A stretch of 64,000 nucleotides of DNA. It comes from Ephemerocybe angulata. Its lineage: Eukaryota > Basidiomycota > Agaricomycetes > Agaricales > Psathyrellaceae. Each line of letters starts with the position of its first letter. Position 1 is the first letter of the stretch. The DNA lies in contig JAACJK010000163.1 of NCBI GenBank assembly GCA_013368325.1, positions 496,001 through 560,000 of the forward strand, given 5' to 3'. The notes beneath the pieces were generated by a model. The model had not been told where the DNA came from and made no database searches. It worked only from the letters and a program-made list of their open reading frames with translations. A program made the position numbers and the translations under genes. Below are positions 10,820-26,787 of the stretch, in pieces.

Positions 10820-12930
10820 TCATTTTCTGGTGAAGGTGAGCCTGGAGCCGTTACCGCTTCCCATCCCCACACCTGTTCCCTGCGTCTGGTATGCAAAATC
10901 TGTAAAGTTGTTGTGGTCAATAAACAAGTCATGCGGTGAGACTTGAAAGATCATACCGATAGGCGACGTGAAGTTAGAGACCATGGGATTTACGTTGCGG
11001 TAGTGAAGGTTATGCATTGATAAATTCGATTCGGTCAGACCACCACCCAACTCGACATCTTGGCCTCTGCGACGGTTGGGTCGCAGAGGAGCCTGGGGCA
11101 GAGCGCGAGGAACGGCCTTTCCTTCGTCTTCCCACTTCTTTGCGTCTTCCAGGGGTATCGGATACTGCTTAGGCGTGTCTGGGGAAGCACCGTCGAAATC
11201 TTGCACACTGAAGGCCTGTTTTACTGGTGAGGAGGTGAGGAGATACTGGTCGCCGACTGTGCTTGCCCCATGGTCATTTGTTTGATCGGCATACTGCAGG
11301 CTTTGGATGTGGCCCGGGTCGGGCGTTTGGAAACCATTCGAGCGTCCATGTTGTCGTTTCTCCCTCTTGAGATCCGCAGCTGCGATCTCCCCTTCAACTG
11401 AGCGAGGGAAAAAGATCTGTTGAATATTTTAATATCGTCTTTGATGGATGGAAAATCTAACTGCTTGAGGACTCACCACTAGCGTAATTGCCGACGAAAT
11501 GGAACATCCAAACCCGGCGAGAACGACCAGGAAATCTACGATCAGACATGAGCTATCTCAGAACTCAGAGGGCACGACAAAGTGCAAATCCCCTTACCTG
11601 TCCAGAAAACGCTCTCGTTGATATGATTATGAGGTCGAACGCCGTCGATACCAAGGATGAGTAGCGGAACTGTGAACACAAATCGGAAAATGACGCGGAT
11701 AGTCTTCATCATATCAGACCTGGGATAGCCAAAGAGCTGCAGCGAACTATACTTACATTCAACTCGGAGAATTTGGTTAAGCGAACAATCGTCGCAATGT
11801 CGACACCTTCTCGCCTCTGTAAATGGTGGTGAGTCATTTGCACCACAGATAGTGCGCGATTCGTTGACTCACAAGGTTTCTCAAGAAGCCTGGAAAGGTC
11901 CATCTGCCAACGATTAGGGAATGATCCTATAGAAGAATAAAACGGAAGGCTCACAGGATAGGAACAAACCAGAGTGTTAGGGATAGGCTTCCAAGAGAAC
12001 CGGCCATGAAAGTGTACGCTTCCGACTGTAAAGAAAAGGGTGTTGGCCAACGGGGTCTTAAACTGACCGAGGAAAGCGCACCTTCAATGGATCAGACCTA
12101 GTAAAAATCGTGACAAGAGGCATATAGATCACCGCAACGATGGACCCAGCAGACCAGGTTTTGAAATAAAGGCTGCTGAACCAATCCTGCTGCGAGGATC
12201 CTGAGTTGACTAAAAACAGCCAAAAACACAGCTCTGCGCCTGGCGTTAGTATCTTCTGAACAGAGACTGCGAGTGATAGGACCACCTTCTAGATGCGTAA
12301 CCCTGCAGACTTGTCAGCAGGTTTCACTGTTGTAAACTGGGATAGGCGTACATTTCAAGTCCCCAAGCGATGGAGAATACCAAATTCAAGGGGAGGATGG
12401 CAGAGTGCGCTGATTTGTCCCAGAGTTGATGTGGTTTCGGGATGACTGTAAGCAAATGAGTACATCACCACAACATTTAAATCAGGCTCTCAACGTACTG
12501 CCATATACTGGGTGGAGAATATAACCTTCACGGTACTTGATAACAGTGTATCCCGCAGCGTATATAAATATCATGGGCACTGAGAACAGGTACGAATACT
12601 GTTGACAAAGACTACGCGTCAGAGTCATTGTCGACAGAGAGTTAGTGGAACGCACCGTCATGATTCGTTTGAAGGCCCCTGTGTACGGCCCACTGTTCCA
12701 TCTACAAGGTCGATCTTTAGAGCTGGTTGGCCGACTCTCGTCATTTGTCAGGCTTACTTGAGGCACTTGAACCTATCAAACGACCAGAGATGGAAGACCA
12801 GGAAAAGGCCAACCTGGTTAGGGAAATGCATTAGCAGCTGTTTCGTGTCACTCCTATTCATGGAGTACGAACGCACCAGCGCGGTTATGACCGTCCAGAT
12901 CAGGTAGCTTGCTGGGGAGGTGTGGCTCAT
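10820..12930 (-). CDS. conserved fungal multi-pass membrane protein, function unknown
   Basis: Thirteen exons join without a break to 491 residues: 12930-12877, 12813-12758, 12701-12656, 12598-12499, 12445-12352, 12302-12286, 12233-12082, 12025-11955, 11903-11873, 11816-11757, 11736-11598, 11535-11477 and 11416-10820. Seven to eight hydrophobic segments span the first two thirds (for example PLNLVFSIAWGLEM, ELCFWLFLVNSGS, FVFTVPLLILGIDG). Polar signatures such as FLRNL and LTKFSELN lie in loops. The last 190 residues are a polar cytoplasmic-type tail without known domain. I recognise this as a family found across basidiomycetes, but I know of no assigned function. It is not a pheromone receptor: the loops and tail do not fit Ste3. 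The density of tiny exons (17, 31, 46 nt) is notable. Confidence 0.82.
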
Positions 12931-13386
12931 CTCGACGAGAGCTGGAAAGCGCAGGGGAAAGACCGCCGAGAAGAGAGGAGTTGGCAGAAGGCGAACATTT
13001 TGATTGGTATCGCAGAGATATATAAGTATTGCAACCTCAGGCGTATCTCCACATGATATCGACCATGACCACCCGACCTCAGTTTGATGAAATCACCAAA
13101 TCCCAGTCCTTGAGAGATGCAAGGGGTTCGCAGACACCGTATGTCAGGCCCGTAGCACTGCACAGGCGTCTCCACGGAATGGAGAGATCGGTTGAGCAGG
13201 CGGTGGTAACGACCAGTACAGTGCCTAGGGGATATGCGACAGAGGTCGGGCGGTGCACTGGCAGGGGCTGGGGAATACTGAAACTACGGAAGAAGAAGAG
13301 TCCACATGTGTGCGATCCACTTCGGTCAGTGGGCACCGATCACATCATTAGCAATTTTTGATCTCCTCCTCCCACTCTCGTCCATC
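12931..13386. other. divergent promoter region
   Basis: This 456-bp stretch separates two divergently transcribed genes (membrane protein on minus, ankyrin protein on plus) and must hold both promoters. A TATA-like ATATATAA lies near 13017-13024. No other signal is convincing. Confidence 0.45.
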
Positions 13387-14037
13387 ATGGCATCTACAAT
13401 TCCCGACGACGACCGCGACGAGCTTTTGCTCAGCTGCAGATACGGCGACCTCGAAGATGTCCAAGCGTTTGTGGCAAAATACGGCTCCGATGCCCTGCCT
13501 TCCGTCCGAGATGATAATCAGAACACCATCTTACATATGGTCTCCGCCAACGGCCATTTAGGTATGGTGCCTTGAAGTGGCTCCCAGACGGAAGAGCTGA
13601 TCATGGAAAGATGTCTACTAGATGCACTGAACTATCTCCTGCCTCTGGTACCAAAGTCATTGTTATCCGCACAAAACAGTGCAGGCTCAACTCCTCTCCA
13701 TTGGGCGGCGCTAAATGCGCACCTAGAAGTTGCCAAAGTGCTTGTCGAGTACTCGGATGGTCCTGGCATTGATCTCATTGACATCAAAAATTTGGCTGGC
13801 CATTCTCCACTTGCAGAGGCAGAGTTTTCGGGATGGGACGAGGGCGCCAAATATTTTGTCGGGGTGATGAACCTAGACACCGAGCAAGCCGACAAGGGAG
13901 TGGGCGATGGCGATGCTGTCCTTGACGCTGGTCAGCAGATCGAGGTGGAAATCGAGGACGCTGAAGGGCAGATTGCAAAAATCAAAATTGGTGGAAACGA
14001 ATCGGAAACGAATGCGTCGTCATCTACAGCTGCTTGA
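13387..14037 (+). CDS. small ankyrin-repeat protein, Yar1-like
   Basis: Two exons, 13387-13561 and 13622-14037, giving 196 residues. Two to three ankyrin repeats are visible: a first unit ending NTILHMVSANGHLD and a second with GSTPLHWAALNAHLEVAKVL, then a degenerate unit with GHSPLAEAEFSGW. The C-terminal 60 residues are acidic (VEIEDAEGQIAKIKIG). Length, repeat number and acidic tail match yeast Yar1, which chaperones ribosomal protein Rps3 on its way to the nucleus. The family match is inference from overall shape; a generic ankyrin adaptor is the alternative. The start lies in a good context directly before the repeat region. Confidence 0.78.
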
Positions 14038-15074
14038 CCTCGCAAACAAAGGTATGCTGTTTTCTACGCCCATCACCGGCGCCACGGCCCCATACTCATG
14101 ACCTTAGACAGCTTATTAACCTACAGACCAGTCACCAAAGTGTAGAATCTTCGACTACCAATCAACTCCACTGATCTAAGCCTCCCAAGGCGCAGTGCGA
14201 TCGGCTTCCGGCCTGCGCAAACAACACGCAGTACCTATCCACCCCAGTGATCAACTGGTTCTGACGTGCGGCAAAAGCCTTTATCGTACTACATCAGATT
14301 TCATCCCATGGGTCAGGAGTAAATCAAGCGCTCGGAGGACTCCTAAAGTGCAGGAGCCCTTTCGGTGGAGAGCATGCGTGCGCCTTCCATTCTTCTTTCT
14401 GTATGCTTTTTCACTTCTAATCCACTTCGACCACGAAGTTACGGTGCGTTTAACATGGCGATTTATAACGGGGATGTGATACGCTTATCGACTAGTACAA
14501 GCTATTGCATATTGGACTTTCCAAAGGCATGCCCCTAAACCCATTGATCTGATGAGCACATTTTTCTTGTCCTGACCTTTATGCGGGTCCACGGTATAAA
14601 GGCTATGGGGTTTAGTTGAACGAAAAGGTCGAACACGTATTGTGGAAGACACGGGGTTTATGGGGCCGCCTCAATTACGTTTACAAAGTCCATAGATTGG
14701 GTGCTAAGGAGTTTTGTTCCTTGATAGAATCCAGCAGCCGACTGAATGTCAAGCCCTCTCCATCTTGCCTCCATCCCATTCAATCCATGTTTGCGCTCTT
14801 ATCGGCATGCCTCCTGTTCGCTCCCCTATACTTCTAATGTGAGGCGCTTGGGGGCATCCCCCAGAACGTGTAAATGTTCAAAGCTGTGATTGGCCAGGGT
14901 CCAAGGGCATGCAGCGGCCGGCGCCTAAAGTAAAGGCTTCATTTCGAACATATCACAACGACGGGTCTGAGGCCTCATGACTGCCTTCTGATCGAAACAT
15001 ACGTTAGTATAGTGGAAGCAGCATTTCAGGGTTGTCATTTCCCTCCGGCCTAACCCTCTTTCCTTCCGACTAAG

Positions 15075-15755
15075 ATGGGGTGTATAGAGTTTGCTTCCAA
15101 AAGCTATGTGCACAATCTCCGCATCCCTTGGCGTGCCACAAGTCTGGCTAGATGGTCTTTAAAGATGTATTCATCCTCTTGGAAATTTCTATCCAAGGTC
15201 TACCGCGGAAAGGTCCTCATCGCATCTGGAATCTGGAGAGGGTCAGTACCACACACCGACGGCCGAGTTGAACCATGGGTTGGGAAGAAAGCTTTTGGTG
15301 GTCCAACTATGGGTGGCTGCCGTGCGGAAAGTGGAACTGAAAAGAACTGGACAACCCTGCCTGAATGGTGCGGTTGGAGGGCAAGAAAAGGCCTCCCTAA
15401 ATTTTATGGTGCGGAGAAGGAGCCATTTGCACTCTGTACTGTTTGGTGTCGCTGTCACCTCCCGGTCGCCCTGCCAAGGTCGTTTCTTACCGGGGTTCCC
15501 TTGAATATTTGCTTCAGGATGTTCTTCACTCGAATACCCCCTGAATGTGCTGCTTTTATTGGCATAATTAAGATGAGATCGTCCAACGGAGTTTCGGAAA
15601 GTAACTTGGAGAGGGCCTTGCGGAGTCTAATGACAAGAGGAATGGGTTCAGATTTAGACACAGATCTTCGATCTTTTCGTTCAATGATGCCAGTGGCGGA
15701 AAAGGTACCTTATGCAAGCTTATGCACCAGCCTGTATCTGTATAAAGTGGAGTGA
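15075..15755 (+). CDS. hypothetical 226-codon frame, doubtful
   Basis: This is the longest frame in an otherwise empty interval. It has no recognised motif, no signal peptide, no membrane segment of convincing length and no conserved-looking block. It ends 50 bp before the FAD oxidase ATG and covers that gene's TATA box, which argues against it being coding. Listed only because chance frames of this length are uncommon. Confidence 0.15.
   Translation: MGCIEFASKSYVHNLRIPWRATSLARWSLKMYSSSWKFLSKVYRGKVLIASGIWRGSVPHTDGRVEPWVGKKAFGGPTMGGCRAESGTEKNWTTLPEWCGWRARKGLPKFYGAEKEPFALCTVWCRCHLPVALPRSFLTGVPLNICFRMFFTRIPPECAAFIGIIKMRSSNGVSESNLERALRSLMTRGMGSDLDTDLRSFRSMMPVAEKVPYASLCTSLYLYKVE
15741..15747 (+). 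promoter_or_regulatory. TATA box of the FAD oxidase gene
   Basis: TATAAAG lies 65 bp upstream of the ATG at 15806, with a short pyrimidine-rich stretch (CACTTTCCTCT) between them. Spacing and sequence fit a core promoter. Confidence 0.45.
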
Positions 15756-15805
15756 TCCCCCGCCCTAGTACCTTATTCACCCACTTTCCTCTGTGCGTCC
15801 ACACG

Positions 15806-18486
15806 ATGGCACCCAGACCACTCACTAGCGAACAACACCTCGAGCTCGTAACGTCTTGCCGAGGGCCTGTCTACCTTGTCGACAGTCCTAGGTTCGGTGC
15901 TTTGTTGGGGGTGTATGGACAATGGCTCACTCCGCTTTTAGCTTCAGGGACTATATTACAATCTTCAACGGGAATGTCGAGACTAGAGCTCAGGCCGTCG
16001 TCTGTCCACTCGATGCCCAGGACGTCAGCGAGTGAGGAGACCATATTCTCCCCGTTCCAGCTGTGTTATATTGACATGCTCCAGGGTCGTGAGGTTCTGC
16101 TCTCGACATAACTTCTCCCCATCTGTGAAGGCTGGGGGTTATGGGACTGCCGGATGGGCTGTCGGGGGGGACATCGTAGTCGATATGAGCAAGATTATTG
16201 AGGTCGAAATCGAGCCACCCCGCGCAGATGGGTCTTTCACAAGCCTTTCCGAAGTCGCTGGCGCCAATAGCAAGGGGAAGTCAGCCGTTGACCATTCTCG
16301 TGCTAGCACAGGTAAGCGCCGGCGCGAGGAAGATGTAGGGTTGAGGCGCTACGAGCAGGCGTCTCAACGAGTCGCTTCTCTACTTTCTGGCCCAACTCTC
16401 CCAGAGTTGGAACGCTCCGAGTCTAGCACTAGCTCGTCGAGCGACGGACCTCCTCCTCTGGCCAAGAGGCGCATTGACCAAGATACTTCCGTCAACGTTT
16501 CTTCCAGGACGGATTCTACCGAGTCAGCCACTTCGTCATTGGAAGGTGCTCTCAATGCCTCAGGGTCCGACTCCAATTCCACCGTCGGCACCACTCCATC
16601 TCCTCTTCCGTTAGCCCCTGTACGTTTGCCGTCCTACGGGCCAACTCATGGGGACTCCAAGCCATCTCGTGGCAAGGAGGACCCATTCGGCTACTTGAAC
16701 AATCCAAGCAACTTCCCGGCCCCTGCGCCTGTTTCAGTGGTCCAGGCGAATTACACTCCTCATGCTAACGTACACTCCTGGGGCTCAGGGCCCTCTGTGG
16801 TAGCAGGAGGACGGAACCTCTTCGGGCAGGAAGTGGCAAGCGTTCCTTCTCAGGCTGAAGCGATCTATCCTCACGCCTACGTGACTTTCGGTGCTGGGAT
16901 GAGGCAGAAGGAAATTGACACCTACACGGCGAAGCACAAGCTCGAGGCTCGCTACATCACTGGCCAAGGCGATGGTATACCTTATCACGTCCCATTGTGA
17001 GTTAATTTCAAAGCGCGGCTCTGATGGTCTGAAGCTCATGTCTGGCGGTATCAACAGCTCTGCTCACCCTGTGGGCTCGTCCATCATGTTACTCGCCGGG
17101 TTTGGCTTCTTAAGCAGGCTCCACGGCCTCAGCATTGATAATCTCGTCGAAGTCGAGATGGTTCTTGCCGATGGCCGTATCGTCGTCGTTAACGAGGACG
17201 ACCACCCCGGTGAGACTCGTTGCTTTATTCGCAACTAGCTTTAGCTGATTGTAACGTTCACGGTCCTAGACCTCTGGTGGGCCGTACGAGGAGCTGGCAC
17301 GACTATCGGAATTGCGACGCGGTACAAAGCCAAGGCATTCCCTGTTCCTGTCGTTTTCGCCGGGAATTTAATATAGTAAGTGAACTCATCCTGCCACTTT
17401 CTCCGCCGCTGTAGTTCTGATAGAGCCATTGACACTAGCCGATTTAACAAAGCCACTGCCCCTTCTCTCATCAAGCATTTCAGAGATTGCGTCAAGGGGG
17501 CTCCCCGAGAGCTCTATGCCAATGTTTTACTCACCGCCGGGCCACAAGGGAAGGACTCCTTGGTCGTTGTCCAGATGTGTTATGTCGGGCCCCGCGAAAA
17601 GGGTCAAGAGTACCTCGCGGCAATTAGTTCTTGGACCGGCGAACGATGCTTGTTAAACGAAGTCAACGAGAAGAGCTTCCTTCATCAGCAAGATAGCGTA
17701 GCGCAAGTCTTGCGTGGCAAAGGTCTGCATCTATTTCATGATCCACTCCGACTGCAGTGCTCAATAATGATTACTTGGTGCCAGCTGGGAGACAGTGGTT
17801 TATTCGATCAGCATTGGTCTCATCCCTTCCCGACGATATCATCGGCAAGACTGTTGACGAGTTTGCGGGAACACCTGTCGGCTGCAGTAAGTCATTTACG
17901 ATCATGGAGGCCAGTTAGAAAGGTTCCAATTGACACCAATCGAATAGCCTGGCTATTTGAGCTGGCGGGCGGGGCTGTGGCGGACTACACGGACACCTGC
18001 CTCCCTAAATCTCAGCGCGAGGCGATGTTTACTATCGCGGCTCTCCACCAGTGGGAAATGGACTTTGACGATCCTAGGTGTGTCACTTCAGCAGAGGCGG
18101 TACGTGCACCAATTTCCACCGTCATTGCAAGGTTTATTGACTGGTTCGCAGTGGATCGCTGGCACTCTTAAGCCCGTGCATGTTGGAGGGCCTTACCCCA
18201 GTGTAAGTCTTCATCCATCCTCATGACTTTTACGATTCTTAAGACAGGTACTCAGTTCCTTGGACGCCATGAGCCGCCTGAACGCACACGGGCCTCCTAC
18301 GGCGAGAATTGGTCCCGCCTTGTTGAGATCAAGCAGATGTACGACCCTGGCAACATCTTCAAGAATACCTTCTGGCCGCTCAATGCTCAGGGAGAAATGG
18401 TCGATCCGCGCACCCATGAACCCCCAACCCCAGAGTACATTGGTGACCGATTCTACGAGAACCCCAATCCTCTCGTCTACGACTAA
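15806..18486 (+). CDS. FAD-linked oxidase (PCMH/BBE type) with a large insert
   Basis: Ten exons: 15806-15891, 15942-16031, 16085-16996, 17058-17209, 17270-17375, 17439-17722, 17785-17886, 17948-18099, 18152-18202 and 18256-18486, giving 721 residues. The PCMH FAD fold is recognisable by PSVKAGGYGTAGWAVGGD near residues 70-88, AGFGFLSRLHGLSIDNL, and DLWWAVRGAG. A berberine-bridge-enzyme C-terminus has MYDPGNIFKN. Two things are odd. The usual GGH histidine that carries FAD is replaced (GGY), and about 215 residues of Ser/Pro-rich disordered sequence (roughly residues 105-320) sit inside the FAD-binding half. Members use FAD and O2 to oxidise alcohols, sugars or secondary metabolites; the substrate is unknown. 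No signal peptide is seen, so it is probably intracellular. Fungal homologues with similar inserts exist as far as I recall. Confidence 0.85.
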
Positions 18487-18999
18487 GTGTTCAGTGTCGT
18501 CTAACCCCATGTAAATGCGGCTCTCTGCGTTGCTTGTGCTAGCTTCTGAATAATGTTGGGTTGCAACATCTCTGAGAACTCACCGCTCCTCGTCAACCGT
18601 TAGTACTGTTCTAATATTCATTTTTGAAAGTACATCTTATGTTTTGGACAACATTTGAGCAACGCGAATGTCATACCTCGACATCCCTAGTGACTAGTGA
18701 TGTTTGCAAACTAGACTTGACATCAAACGACAGGAGCTGCCATGTCCCAGCAAGTACAATTAATATCCACCAGTAAAAGGTATATAAACTTCGTTCCACA
18801 AAAATAGAGAGCATGTATAAACGAATGGGGAGGTAGAGCGGCCGGTAGAGGGGGGAAATCAATGCGTGCGCGTGAGGGTCATAGTGCTACATACAGAGTG
18901 CAAGGAGACGAGTGATAGGTATGCAAGAAAGCTAGAGAGTATATACAATAGATAGCATGGAAAGATAATCAAAGTTACATGAATCAGATAGGGATTACT
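18487..18999. other. convergent 3' intergenic region
   Basis: 513 bp, fairly AT-rich, between the stop codons of the oxidase (plus) and the RhoGEF (minus). No gene or repeat is seen. Confidence 0.5.
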
Positions 19000-21900
19000 T
19001 CATCGGCGAGAGATGTTCACTGGTTCCATGAAGCTGGCGAGTGCCCATCCAACGGTCCCCCGGACATCTCTGCATAGTAGCAAGCAATCCTCGCCATCGT
19101 CGACGTAGAGGGGTAATTTGGGATGTATACTAGGGTGTCCAGCTTCCTGCAGAATTTCGTACAAATCCCCGTCGGAGAGTGTGAAGAAAGGGAAGCTGAA
19201 GTAGGTCACCGCCGATGGGGGCTGGCACGGGTGTATGACCTGGCACATGTACTTTGCAGGTTTGGTGAGCCAGCTATCCCGGTAGAAGTGTCTCGGGTCA
19301 GGCATGTTCGGAATTGGCGCCTCGCGCTCGTACTCCTTCGCCGCTTTGAAAAAGGAGGTAATCGAGCTTGAACGACCACGGCTGTGCGATGGCCGTTGGG
19401 GCTTCCCGTTGGGTGCGGAGGGGATGGCGGCGGCGGGAGTCTCGGACGTCTTCTTCTTCGTACTCGTGCTTCTGGAAACACGGCCGTTGGACGTATTGCT
19501 TCGCTCGTTGCCTCTTTCACGTTCACGTTCGGAACCGTACGAGTCTCGTGAGCTGGTTCCGTAAGGATGGTTGATATAAGCGGCGTATAGTTCTTCGTCA
19601 GGTTGATTGTAAGGTAGAGGGCGGGAGGGGGAGGCCGTTCGGCGAGCTGAAGTCGCATGTATGTCCGCAGACAAAGGCATACTCTTCCGGCGTGGAATTG
19701 CTGTCGTGCTCGATCGCCCAGCAGGAGACCCATGGTCGTACTGAGGATGCCCTAGATATTCGTATTGCGGTAATTGTGCCGAGTGAGAGTGGTGATGATC
19801 GTCACGATCAGCTTTGCGTGCTGGAGACTTCCCTTTGGTAGGGCGACTGACAGAATGCAAGCTATCCGTCGAATTTCGGCGTGTCGGGCGTCGAGAGCGA
19901 GAAGCGGGAGCGAGGGGAAGGGGAGCTGATACATATTCATGAGGGTAGTGTGGAGCATGGGAAGGGTCCAAGGATGATAACATATGTGTTGTAGAATGGG
20001 CAGACGATTTTTTGCCGTACACAGGCTGTGCGGAGTCCATGGTAGAATGCACTGACACATTGGAGGGCCTTGCCCGTTCAGGCTCTTGATAAATCTTCCT
20101 TGCTTGGTTGATGTTCAGGGAGGCCAGAACTTCGTCGACATCCAACCACCGACTGTTCCAAACGTGGATAGTTTCTTCGTACCCAGCGTTGAGTTCGCCC
20201 TCCACGCGAAGCATCTCCCAAAGCTCAGCCCATGTATCTTTTACATCTTTCCAAAATCGAGTTTGGATGTCAGCTAAGCGCCGGACAGATCCTGCCATCC
20301 CTTGGTGGAGCAGCGCGAGATACGTCGGCAGCTCGGCTGCCAGTTGGGCTCGCAGAGCAAGGTAATTTGTCGAAGCAGCCAGTAAGGCGGGAGGAGGCCG
20401 GTTCTTCGGTGTGACCGTCATGTTCAAGAGATGGTGGTGGAATGGCTCCTGTTCCTCCATTGAAGCGATCAACTTGTATGGCTGGCTCATAGTCTTGAGG
20501 AGATGGGCAATTTCCTTGAGAAGGCGTTCGTTGATTATCGCGTCCAGTTGGCTGCAATGATACCTAAGCCCATGGTCGACGGTGGCCAAGAAGGCATCGA
20601 AAGCCTCGCTTTGTTGCTCGGCCGACAGGCCAATAACCTTGCCAAAGCTGACGGTCCATGCCTTCAGCGCAGCAATGACGTTGTGCATGGACCTCGACCA
20701 ATCCACGACGTTCTTCGCGAACTGTTGGGCAAAAAGTTCTATCCGTTTCAATTCTTGGCTCATCCGATCCACCTGAGCAGCTTCACCGTTCTCGTCGACG
20801 TGCTGACTCTTGGTTCGGAGATTCTTCATCTTCCCAAAATTTACGGAGGCGGCCACTGTCACGTTGACCGCTTTCTTCTTGGATGTAAGAACATCCTTGA
20901 TGACCTCTGCTCGCCGTCGAACTTCATTGACGTTACGAGCGACCTCCTCCATCCTCGCTCGCGCCTCTTTGAGATTCGCTTTGTCCGGATGGCTGTCGGG
21001 GGTTTCATCGATGACGGCGGCGAGGAGGAGAGGGTACTTTAGAAGACGCTGAACTGGTTTAATGAGTAGAGATGCGAGATCCCAGGCGTGTGATAGCGAA
21101 GTGGCAATGTTGCGCGTGTGAGCAAGGTAGTTCTGTAGCGCAGGAGTCTGAGGGAGGTTATGGAGGTGCTGAAGCGCCGTCGGGTGTCGGGTAATATAGT
21201 ACTGATACGGTCTTTCCAAGTCCGGAATCTTCGGGGAGAGTATTCCAGTGAGTTCCGAATGGCGACTATCGATGAAGTGGATCACTCACTATACGACAGA
21301 AAAGCTCCCCCACGCGGTCTTCCCCCACACCACCTTCCACGACCGACCCCAAAGCCAGCTCCAATTCGTCGGAGAACAAATCCGAGAAAATGGCGAGCTC
21401 AGAGACGTTGCTGAAGATGATTCTCGCATCGTCCTGCGTCATGGGTGTTCCCAACGACGCCGTTGAAGAGTCGGATGCCGTTGATAAAGTCCGTGACGAC
21501 GAGCCCGACGAAGCTGGCGGGGAGACAGGGATGTTTGGAAGCGGGGCCGGCTGGCCTGGGAGCCCGACCGCAGGGTCAAAAACGGCATCTCGAAAGAAAG
21601 ATACACGTGAAACTCACCCAGAGCCAGGGGTATGTGCACCTCGCGGATGAGAGCGAGGTCAGAGGCGTAGGCCCGTTCCGATGAAAGGATTTCATGAAGA
21701 GCGTGCTGCCTCTTTGTCATGGTCGACTGTGGCGGAACAGGGGCGGGAAGGGAAGACGAGGAGCTTGAAGACTCGCGCTTGGTCCGAGGTTGCATAGCTA
21801 AACGGACAGGCGACTCTGGGCGGTCGGCAAGGGACTTGAGGTTCCCTGCGGCAGCGTCCAGAAGCTCGTCGATGGAGGGGTAGGAGTTTCGCTCCTGCAT

Positions 21901-22338
21901 TGGGAAAGCGCCCGGCGGCGAATTTGAATCGACAATGATCGTATTGTCGTCAATTGCCGAAGACGGGGGTGTTTCGAGGGAATCCTGTGTGAGCCTGCTT
22001 GAACGGACAGAGTCCCAGGGCTCGTTCTGCGAGGATATGGATCTGGCCGGCGGCCTCAGTGGCGAGCGAACAGGAATAGGTGGGGATATCTGAGGAGGCG
22101 AACGTTGCTGCCGCGAAGTAGAAAGCAAAGAAGCTGGGGGCTCGTCCACGAGGTCGGAATGAGGCATCACATCCTTTTCAGAGCCTGAATTAGTGGCCTC
22201 AGTTTTGTTGTCCTCGCGTGCCCGTTTCGACGCCATGGCGTGTTCGTAAACTGGTAACGCTGCGATGTGCATTATTGCCGGCGAGAGTGTGTTGTTCTGC
22301 GCTTGTTGGGGGGCCGTACGACGACAGTGGGCACACAA
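19000..22338 (-). CDS. DH-BAR guanine nucleotide exchange factor for Rho/Cdc42
   Basis: Three exons: 22338-21618, 21555-21290 and 21228-19000, giving 1071 residues (1037 if the second good ATG at 22236 is used). A disordered Ser/Pro-rich N-terminus of about 200 residues is followed by a DH domain from KRQHALHEILSSERAYASDL to the diagnostic helix LLIKPVQRLLKYPLLL. A BAR-type coiled region (about 445-700) comes next, and then a long disordered linker rich in Arg and Ser. The last 60 residues look SH3-like (DGDLYEILQEAG, GTVGWALASFMEPV). DH followed by BAR without a PH domain is the layout of S. pombe Gef1 and animal Tuba; the BAR replaces PH for membrane targeting. The expected role is activation of Cdc42/Rho at growth tips or septa. 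The second intron uses a weak acceptor (CCGAAG). Confidence 0.85.
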
Positions 22339-22873
22339 GCGCTCGGCTGGCGCTGGTTTCCAGATGAGTTGGAAATGAAGGCGTTGTCCTCAACGCGGAA
22401 AGCCTGATCGCAGGTGAGCAAAGCCACGGAGGATGACGGAGGCAACGAACCGTAGAGGCTGTCCCAGAGACTACCCTTCAATCCAGGAGTAGACTGAACA
22501 GGGTGCTTTTAATATGCTGAGTGTCAGCAGACCCTTGGACGCACGCGACTGGGGGTCAGGCCAGCGTGCAGCACAAGCTGTAGATTGACTCTATATTGAG
22601 AGATTGTGAAGATACTCGATAGGAGAGATGTTGGAGGACAGTGGGAGGACTGGTTACTGGTACCCTGCCGGACTATCAGCACGACAATGTCATGTGCCTA
22701 CTCGACAGGTTTCTCCATACGGCTGTCTGCCCCCTATCGTTCGTTCCCCCACTGGCACCCAGCTGTCCGTTCTTTTTCCAGCGATTTGCCGGCATGCGCC
22801 CACTTCATCCAAAATTAAATATCTATCTCAATATTCCCGTAGACGATACAATGTAATAGTATAGATATAAAGA
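22339..22873. other. intergenic region
   Basis: 535 bp between the start of the RhoGEF and the stop of the P-type ATPase, both on the minus strand. It should contain the RhoGEF promoter. Nothing specific is recognised. Confidence 0.5.

Positions 22874-26787
<3,914 letters not shown>

Larger units (their letters stand above)
14038..15805. other. intergenic region, one long but doubtful frame
   Basis: The plus strand has an uninterrupted 226-codon frame at 15075-15755, but it has no recognisable domain, its composition (rich in Trp, Arg, Ser) looks random, and other frames are open over parts of it. A TATA-like TATAAAGG at 14595-14602 has no gene behind it. The right end holds the promoter of the FAD oxidase. 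Confidence 0.45.

Noticed and set aside
10820..12930. pheromone receptor (Ste3) reading of the multi-pass protein
   Set aside because: Helix number is similar, but loops and tail lack Ste3 motifs and no homeodomain or pheromone gene is nearby.
20503..21042. 179-codon plus-strand frame
   Set aside because: Lies wholly opposite the BAR region of the RhoGEF, has no domain, and the sense frame is clearly coding.
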